A stretch of DNA of 64,000 bases, from contig NZ_WMID02000001.1 of assembly GCF_009711165.2 (NCBI RefSeq), positions 310,001-374,000 on the forward strand, read 5' to 3'. This DNA comes from Flavobacterium sp. MC2016-06. GTDB taxonomy: Bacteria > Bacteroidota > Bacteroidia > Flavobacteriales > Flavobacteriaceae. A model generated the notes under the pieces. The model was not told where the DNA came from. It searched no databases and worked only from the letters and a program-made list of their open reading frames with translations. Below, piece by piece: positions 58,947 through 64,000 of the stretch (position 1 is its first letter; the number at the start of each line of letters is the position of its first letter). The position numbers were made by a program, and so were the translations under genes.

Positions 58947-60053
58947 ATGAGAAATTTAAAAGCCGATTTAAAAGTTATAAAGTCAAATTATTGGAAAGCA
59001 TTATTTTTAGTAGTACTGATAAGCAGTCCTGCTATTTATGCCCAAAAAGGAAAAAGTAAAGAACCGATGATTATAGCAGAGCAGGGAAGTTTTGCTGTAG
59101 GAGGTACAATTATAAAAAATCCGGGAACATTTGATCCTTATAAAATTACGCCTGAAGGACAGACATTCCGCGGAGATCATGCCTATGTTTTCTATCAAAT
59201 CCCTGCAAATGCCCGTAAATATCCATTGGTAATGTGGCACGGAATTGGTCAGTTTTCAAAAACTTGGGAAACAACACCAGACGGACGTGAGGGATACCAA
59301 AATATCTTTCTGCGCAGAAAATTCCCTGTTTATTTAATCGATCAGCCAAGAAGAGGAAATGCAGGCAGAAGTACTGTAGAAGCTTCCATTAAACCTGTTG
59401 CCGATGAGCAGCAATGGTTTGGTGTTTTCCGAGTGGGAATATGGCCTGATTATTTTCAGGGTGTACAATTTCCACAAGATTCCGCATCGCTGAATCAATA
59501 TTTTAGATCGATGACCCCAAATTTAGGAACAATTGATATAAAAGTTACTACAGATGCGGCTTCGGCACTTTTTACTAAAATTGGTCCTGCCATTCTGGTA
59601 ACACATTCGCATTCTGGAGGAATGGGGTGGATTACGGCTATTAAAAATCAAAATGTAAAAGCCATAGTATCTTATGAACCAGGCAGCGGTTTTTTATTCC
59701 CCGAAGGAGAAGTTCCATCACCTATTGCGAGTTCGGCAGGTGCTCTTGAAGCGACAGGTATTCCCTTAAAAGATTTTATGGCACTCACCAAAATCCCGAT
59801 AGTGATTTATTACGGTGATAATATTCCTGATACGCCAACAAATAATTCGGGTGCTGATGGATGGCGTGCACGCTTGGCTATGGCAAGATTGTGGCGAGAT
59901 GCCGTAAATAAAAAAGGCGGTGATGTTACAGTGGTTCATCTTCCTGAAATAGGAATTAAAGGCAATACACATTTTCCGTTTTCGGATTTAAATAATATTC
60001 AAATAGCTGATCTTATGTCTAAATGGCTAAAGGAAAAGGGATTGGATAAATAA
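58947..60053 (+). CDS. Exported alpha/beta fold hydrolase
   Basis: A frame opens at 58914 inside the upstream gene, but the ATG at 58947, immediately after that gene's stop, gives a sensible start (368 aa). The N-terminus has a hydrophobic stretch (ALFLVVLISSPAIYA) ending in A-Q, a Sec signal with a long n-region. The nucleophile elbow is THSHSGGMGW, and YLIDQPRRGNAGRS and GNTHFPFSDLNN fit the rest of the fold. It resembles exported esterases that share operons with AKRs and flavodoxins in Bacteroidota. Substrate unknown. Confidence 0.88.
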   Translation: MRNLKADLKVIKSNYWKALFLVVLISSPAIYAQKGKSKEPMIIAEQGSFAVGGTIIKNPGTFDPYKITPEGQTFRGDHAYVFYQIPANARKYPLVMWHGIGQFSKTWETTPDGREGYQNIFLRRKFPVYLIDQPRRGNAGRSTVEASIKPVADEQQWFGVFRVGIWPDYFQGVQFPQDSASLNQYFRSMTPNLGTIDIKVTTDAASALFTKIGPAILVTHSHSGGMGWITAIKNQNVKAIVSYEPGSGFLFPEGEVPSPIASSAGALEATGIPLKDFMALTKIPIVIYYGDNIPDTPTNNSGADGWRARLAMARLWRDAVNKKGGDVTVVHLPEIGIKGNTHFPFSDLNNIQIADLMSKWLKEKGLDK

Positions 60054-60073
60054 TTAGGATTAAAGAAAATAAA

Positions 60074-60697
60074 ATGAAAATATCAAGATTCTTATTTCTA
60101 TTGACTACAATATTCTGCTTGTTCTCAGGCTGCAATCATGCGCAGGAAACATCTCAAAAAGAGGAAAAATCTTCAAACAAAAATATACTGATTGTGTATT
60201 TATCAAGAACAAAAAATACTAAAGCAGTGGCATCCATTATTCATAAAAATGTCGGCGGAACATTGGTTGAACTTGAATTAGAGAATCCTTATCCCGAAGA
60301 TTACAAAACTATAGTGGCCCAAGTTGCAAAAGAAAATGAAACTGGATTTCTGCCTCCGCTTAAAACAAAAATTGATGCTGTAGAGAAGTTTGATATTGTA
60401 TTTGTAGGTTTCCCAACTTGGGGAATGCAGTTACCGCCTCCGATGAAGAGTTTTTTAAAACAATACAATTTAGAAGGAAAAACAATTATTCCTTTTAATA
60501 CAAATGCAGGTTATGGAATAGGAAGCAGTTTTGAAAATGTAAAAGAATTATGTCCTAAAAGTAAAGTTGTAGAAGGTTTCTCTGTAAAAGGAGGAATTGA
60601 AAGAGATGGAATTTTATTTGTAATGGAAGGCGATAAAGAAAAACAAGTTGAGATAGCTGTAAAAAAATGGCTGAAAACAATTGGTTTTATGAATTGA
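60074..60697 (+). CDS. Flavodoxin-like lipoprotein
   Basis: The 207-aa protein starts with a lipoprotein signal (MKISRFLFLLTTIFCLFSG, then C-N-H). The mature part is a flavodoxin (Flavodoxin_4 type): FMN phosphate loop YLSRTKNTKAVA, FVGFPTWGMQLPPP and FNTNAGYGIGSSF. Flavodoxins normally work in the cytoplasm; a lipidated, exported one means an FMN-dependent redox step at the membrane. It is 20 bp from its neighbour upstream and 16 bp from the next. Possible roles are quinone reduction or electron delivery to other exported enzymes of the operon. Confidence 0.9.
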   Translation: MKISRFLFLLTTIFCLFSGCNHAQETSQKEEKSSNKNILIVYLSRTKNTKAVASIIHKNVGGTLVELELENPYPEDYKTIVAQVAKENETGFLPPLKTKIDAVEKFDIVFVGFPTWGMQLPPPMKSFLKQYNLEGKTIIPFNTNAGYGIGSSFENVKELCPKSKVVEGFSVKGGIERDGILFVMEGDKEKQVEIAVKKWLKTIGFMN

Positions 60698-60713
60698 TAA
60701 TTAAATAAAGAAA

Positions 60714-61421
60714 ATGAAAACACTTTCAATACTTATAATGATTGTATTTGCTTCAGCAGTTGGAAATGCCCAAACAGATCAAAATTTAAGCACAAAGCAG
60801 CAGGCAATTATCAAAATTGCTTCAGTTACCGCGAAGGGCGATTTAGTAAAATTGAAAACAGAATTAAATTTTGGATTAGATTCTGGTTTGACAATCAATC
60901 AGATTAAAGAAACTCTTGTTCATTTATATGCGTACTGCGGATTCCCCAGAAGTATTCGCGGTCTGCAGACATTTATGAGCGTATTAGAGCAGCGTAAAGC
61001 AAACGGAATTACCGATATGATCGGGGCAGAGGCTTCACCAATAAAGGAAGAAAGCACGAAATACGAACGAGGTAAAGTAATTCTGCAAGAGTTGACCAAA
61101 ACACCACAAGACGGACCAAAAACAGGATATTCGGCATTTGCACCAGAAATTGATATTTTCCTCAAAGAACACCTTTTTGCAGATATTTTCGAAAGAGATG
61201 TTTTAAGTTATGCCGAAAGAGAATTGGTAACAGTTTCAGTACTTGCGAGTATTGGAAGTGTAGAACCTATGCTACAATCTCATTTAAACATTTGTCTTAA
61301 TGTTGGTTTAAGTGCTAATCAGCTGGAGGAATTTGTTGAAGTTATCAAAAAAACAGTTGGCAGTAAAGAAGCTGCGGAAGCAGAAAAAGTTTTAAGTGAA
61401 GTACTAAAGACTAAAAAGTAA
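60714..61421 (+). CDS. Exported carboxymuconolactone decarboxylase-like (AhpD-fold) protein
   Basis: The 235-aa protein has a signal peptide (MKTLSILIMIVFASAVGNA, then Q). Two CMD-type helical halves follow: LNFGLDSGLTINQIKETLVH with YCGFPRSIRG, and ELVTVSVLASIGSVEPMLQS with HLNICLNVGLSANQLEEFVE. The AhpD-type C-x-x-C pair is absent, so peroxidase activity is unlikely; a decarboxylase or isomerase role, or a non-catalytic one, is possible. Its export is unusual for the fold. Gaps of 16 bp on both sides show co-transcription. Confidence 0.88.
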   Translation: MKTLSILIMIVFASAVGNAQTDQNLSTKQQAIIKIASVTAKGDLVKLKTELNFGLDSGLTINQIKETLVHLYAYCGFPRSIRGLQTFMSVLEQRKANGITDMIGAEASPIKEESTKYERGKVILQELTKTPQDGPKTGYSAFAPEIDIFLKEHLFADIFERDVLSYAERELVTVSVLASIGSVEPMLQSHLNICLNVGLSANQLEEFVEVIKKTVGSKEAAEAEKVLSEVLKTKK

Positions 61422-61437
61422 AATTCAAGATTTAGAA

Positions 61438-62493
61438 ATGATGATAAAAACAGCACTATTAATAGCAATTATAATAACGACAAATATGGCAAATGCACAA
61501 TCAACTCAAAAAAGGTATGAGCAAAATCCATTTACTTTAGTATATGATGGAGCCATAACCAAGAATGAAAAAGGAAAAGTAAATATTCATCCCGTAACGT
61601 ATAAACTCAATGGAATTGATATTGCAGCTAATGTTTACACGCCGGCAAATTATGATACTTCAAAGAAATATCCAGCAGTTGTTGTGGCTCATCCCAACGG
61701 TGGAATAAAGGAACAAACTGCAGGACTTTATGCACAGCGTTTAGCAGAGGCCGGTTATATAACGATTACTGCTGATGCTGCCTTTCAGGGAGCAAGCGGA
61801 GGCGAACCCCGTCATACCGACAAACCTTTCTATCGCATTGAAGATATTCATGGTATGGCTGATTTTATCACCCAATATGCAGGAGTCGATGTAAACCGCT
61901 TGGGGGTTTTAGGAATATGTGGTGGCGGAGGTTACACTTTAAAAGCGGTTCAGTCGGATAAACGTTTCAAAGCAGTGGCAACGCTGAGTATGTTTAATTC
62001 GGGAGAAGTAAGGCGAAATGGTTTTCAGAATACAGCACTAAGTACAATTCAGGAACGACTGAAACAGGCTTCAGATGCCCGCGAACAGGAAATTTCCGGC
62101 GGTAAAATAATTTATTCAGGTGTGGCAAGCATTACAGATGAAGAAATTGCCAAGACATCAACAGATTTATACCGTGAAGGATATGAGTATTATTATAGAA
62201 CTTATGCTCATCCAAATTCAACTTTCCTTTATACGATGAGTAGTTTGTTAGACTTAATGACTTGGGATGCTGCAGCTAATATGGATTTAATCAATCAGCC
62301 TTTATTAATGATGGCTGGAAGTAAAGCGGATACAAAATATATGACAGATGAAGCATTTCCTAAGGCAGTTAATGCAAAAAGCAAGGAACTTTTTATAATT
62401 GAAGGTGCTACTCATATACAAACCTATTGGAAACCTGAGTATGTAAATCAAGCAGTTGCTAAATTAGAAAGTTTCTATAAAATTAATCTATAA
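61438..62493 (+). CDS. Exported dienelactone-hydrolase-like alpha/beta hydrolase
   Basis: The 351-aa protein (a second ATG one codon later is equally good) has a signal peptide ending at M-A-N-A-Q (21). The nucleophile elbow is LGICGGGGYTL with Cys161 in place of Ser, as in dienelactone hydrolases (G-x-C-x-G-G). The Asp and His candidates are in MAGSKADTKYM and EGATHIQTYW. Family members open lactones or cleave esters. In this operon it would act in the periplasm with the other exported hydrolases. Confidence 0.88.
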   Translation: MMIKTALLIAIIITTNMANAQSTQKRYEQNPFTLVYDGAITKNEKGKVNIHPVTYKLNGIDIAANVYTPANYDTSKKYPAVVVAHPNGGIKEQTAGLYAQRLAEAGYITITADAAFQGASGGEPRHTDKPFYRIEDIHGMADFITQYAGVDVNRLGVLGICGGGGYTLKAVQSDKRFKAVATLSMFNSGEVRRNGFQNTALSTIQERLKQASDAREQEISGGKIIYSGVASITDEEIAKTSTDLYREGYEYYYRTYAHPNSTFLYTMSSLLDLMTWDAAANMDLINQPLLMMAGSKADTKYMTDEAFPKAVNAKSKELFIIEGATHIQTYWKPEYVNQAVAKLESFYKINL

Positions 62494-62521
62494 GACCAGG
62501 ATTTAAAAAAATATAAGGAAC

Positions 62522-63016
62522 ATGAAAAAAACGAAGCTTACAATATATGCTGTAGCAATCGCTTTTACTTTTATAGGACTAATATCCTGTAATAAAAGGG
62601 AGCGTGATGGCAGTTACCAGGAACTCAATTCAAATCTGATTTTTCCCAAAGGCAAAAAAAACACAACAAATAATTTTACGGGAAAGGTGTGGCTCAATAA
62701 TTTAGTGCAGGCAGATACAGCAAATAAAACGGCTGTAGGAAGTGTAACATTTGAGCCAGAAGCGAGAACCAAATGGCATATTCATCCTGCCGGGCAGATT
62801 ATATTAGCTTTGGAGGGAAAAGGATATTATCAGGAAAAAGGAAGTTTAAAAGTCGTTGTAAAAAAAGGAGATGTTATTAAATGTCCTGCTAATATTCCTC
62901 ATTGGCACGGTGCTGCTTCAGATACCAAATTTATTCAGGTGGCAATCACTGGAAGAGAAAAAGGTGAGACTGTATGGCTGGAATCAGTTACAGATAAGGA
63001 ATATAATGAATTATAA
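62522..63016 (+). CDS. Cupin domain lipoprotein
   Basis: The 164-aa protein has a lipoprotein signal (AFTFIGLISC). One cupin domain follows with both motifs: KWHIHPAGQIILALEGKGYY (His-x-His then Gln) and CPANIPHWHGAASD (His-x-His). Such small secreted cupins bind a metal and act as isomerases, dioxygenases or lactone-forming enzymes beside CMD-type proteins. It is the last intact gene of the operon, 28 bp after the hydrolase. Confidence 0.88.
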   Translation: MKKTKLTIYAVAIAFTFIGLISCNKRERDGSYQELNSNLIFPKGKKNTTNNFTGKVWLNNLVQADTANKTAVGSVTFEPEARTKWHIHPAGQIILALEGKGYYQEKGSLKVVVKKGDVIKCPANIPHWHGAASDTKFIQVAITGREKGETVWLESVTDKEYNEL

Positions 63017-63043
63017 AATAGGCCGATAAGGAAGATTAAATAA

Positions 63044-63143
63044 ATGGAAAAATCATTAGAGAAATTAATTTGGGAGTTTTCACAGACTGCCTGGGATGAA
63101 TATTTACCGCATCTATCGATTGATTGTGTAGTTTTTGGCTATA
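63044..63143 (+). pseudogene. 5' fragment of a NUDIX-like gene, cut by recombinase insertion
   Basis: The ATG at 63044 begins MEKSLEKLIWEFSQTAWDEY and continues LPHLSIDCVVFGYN. The segment hLSiDcVvFGy is the beta-strand start of Bacteroidota NUDIX hydrolases/regulators. After about codon 33 the frame reads unrelated, basic sequence that is the out-of-frame 5' part of the recombinase gene. It lies 27 bp after the cupin gene and was probably the last gene of that operon before disruption. Confidence 0.6.
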
Positions 63144-64000
63144 ATGCAATACATACGTGTAAGCACGGACGAACAAGCAGAAAAAGGTTATTCGCAAAGA
63201 AATCAGGAAGAAGTTTTAAGGAAATATTGCTCAATAAATTTTATTGAAGTGCGTAACGTTATTTATGAGGATCATTCCGCTAAGACATTTAATAGACCAC
63301 AATGGAATAAACTTTTACTGAATCTGAAAAAACAGAAAAACACAACTGATCTGGTCTTGTTTACCAAATGGGATCGTTTCAGCAGAAACGCAGGTGATGC
63401 CTATCAGATGATAAGCTTATTAAGAAAGTTAGGTGTAGAGCCTCAAGCGATTGAGCAACCTCTTGATTTGGCAATTCCAGAAAATAAAATGATGCTGGCT
63501 TTTTACTTAGCGGCTCCTGAAGTTGAAAACGATCGAAGAGCTTTAAATACCTTTCATGGAATGAGAAGGGCGAAAAAAGAAGGTAGATATATGGGTATTG
63601 CACCGTTTGGATATGCTAATAAATCCAAAGAAGACGGAAGTAAATATATTGCAGTTGTAGAACCTGCCGCTTCTGTTATGCGCTTGATATTTGAAGAATT
63701 GGCTAAAGGAATATTCAATACAGAGCAAATATATCATATGGCTTGCAGAAGAGGATTTAAAAGAACTAAAAATAACATGTGGGGCCTAATAAGAAATCCT
63801 GTTTATTGTGGTAAAATATTTATACCGAAATATAAAGATGAAGAAAGCAGATTTGTTACAGGGCAGCATGAGCCACTTATTTCTGAAGGCCTTTTTTATA
63901 ATGTACAAGATATCTTAGATGGAAAATCACGCCTTTACAGACCTAAAATTAAAACTGTCGTTGATTTCCCGTTAAGAGGCTTTTTTATCTGTCCAAAGTG
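63144..64000 (+). CDS. Large serine recombinase (3' end outside window)
   Basis: The frame starts at the ATG 63144 (MQYIRVSTDEQAEKGYSQRN) and has no stop before base 64000, giving 285 visible codons. The resolvase domain has the catalytic Ser in RVSTDEQ and the FTKWDRFSRNAGDAY motif. The Recombinase domain follows: GMRRAKKEGRYMGIAPFGYA, ARRGFKR-like helices and NPVYCGKIFIPKYKDEE. The last residues (FFICPK) begin the zinc-ribbon. Such proteins insert and excise mobile elements at a short att core without host factors. Its start falls inside a NUDIX-like gene, so the left end of an element is close to 63.14 kb. Confidence 0.92.
   Translation, partial: MQYIRVSTDEQAEKGYSQRNQEEVLRKYCSINFIEVRNVIYEDHSAKTFNRPQWNKLLLNLKKQKNTTDLVLFTKWDRFSRNAGDAYQMISLLRKLGVEPQAIEQPLDLAIPENKMMLAFYLAAPEVENDRRALNTFHGMRRAKKEGRYMGIAPFGYANKSKEDGSKYIAVVEPAASVMRLIFEELAKGIFNTEQIYHMACRRGFKRTKNNMWGLIRNPVYCGKIFIPKYKDEESRFVTGQHEPLISEGLFYNVQDILDGKSRLYRPKIKTVVDFPLRGFFICPK

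Overview
The window looks like a chromosomal segment of a Bacteroidota bacterium, probably a Flavobacterium or close relative. Reasons: AT-rich DNA, several candidate Bacteroidota-type -7 boxes (TAnnTTTG) with little Shine-Dalgarno signal, a beta-propeller/Y_Y_Y sensor histidine kinase, a type II-like glutamine synthetase, many AraC regulators, and signal peptides ending in A-Q. I worked from the sequence alone; family names come from motifs I recognise, not from searches.

Region 1 (1-25123, + strand) is the most unusual part. It is one tightly packed operon of at least seven genes, with gaps of 4-17 bp. It opens with a giant beta-rich protein that is already in progress at base 2 (more than 3,100 residues visible) and carries a DUF6603-like region. 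Four proteins without a standard domain assignment follow (501, 308, 1328 and 473 aa), and three of them have very distinctive sequence signatures. Next come a 2354-aa FAAL-KS-AT-KR-ACP-TE polyketide synthase and an Asp/Asn beta-hydroxylase-like Fe(II) oxygenase. The co-transcription of large, apparently structural proteins, none of the four small-to-large unknowns having a signal peptide, with an enzyme predicted to extend and reduce a fatty acid is my candidate for the undescribed system.

Region 2 (25124-38700) is accessory. It holds an IS6-like transposase remnant, a hydrolase, an aldo/keto reductase, a VOC/MarR pair with a clear operator around its promoter, an NmrA-like protein, AraC regulators, a beta-barrel-like protein, a YD-repeat secreted protein, an isochorismatase-like hydrolase and a class C beta-lactamase-like serine hydrolase. 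A dispersed intergenic repeat family beginning GTGACCTC, resembling the 3' end of an antisense tRNA, is scattered here and again near 52.4 kb.

Region 3 (38271-52249) has two paralogous hot-dog thioesterase-like genes flanking an MBOAT O-acyltransferase, its membrane-anchored partner, a four-helix membrane protein and a UGT-type glycosyltransferase. A sensor kinase/LuxR-type regulator pair, divergent glutamine synthetase and ankyrin-glutaminase genes, and a free-standing condensation/PapA-like acyltransferase follow.

Region 4 (53184-63016) is an AraC regulator divergent from a nine-gene operon: three aldo/keto reductases (one with a Tat-type signal), a carboxylesterase, two other alpha/beta hydrolases, a flavodoxin-like lipoprotein, an exported carboxymuconolactone decarboxylase-like protein and a cupin lipoprotein. 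Most of these carry export signals, so it resembles a periplasmic redox/ester-processing pathway.

Region 5 (63044-64000) begins with the first ~33 codons of a NUDIX-like gene. It is cut by a large serine recombinase whose frame runs off the end, so a mobile element probably starts at about 63.14 kb.
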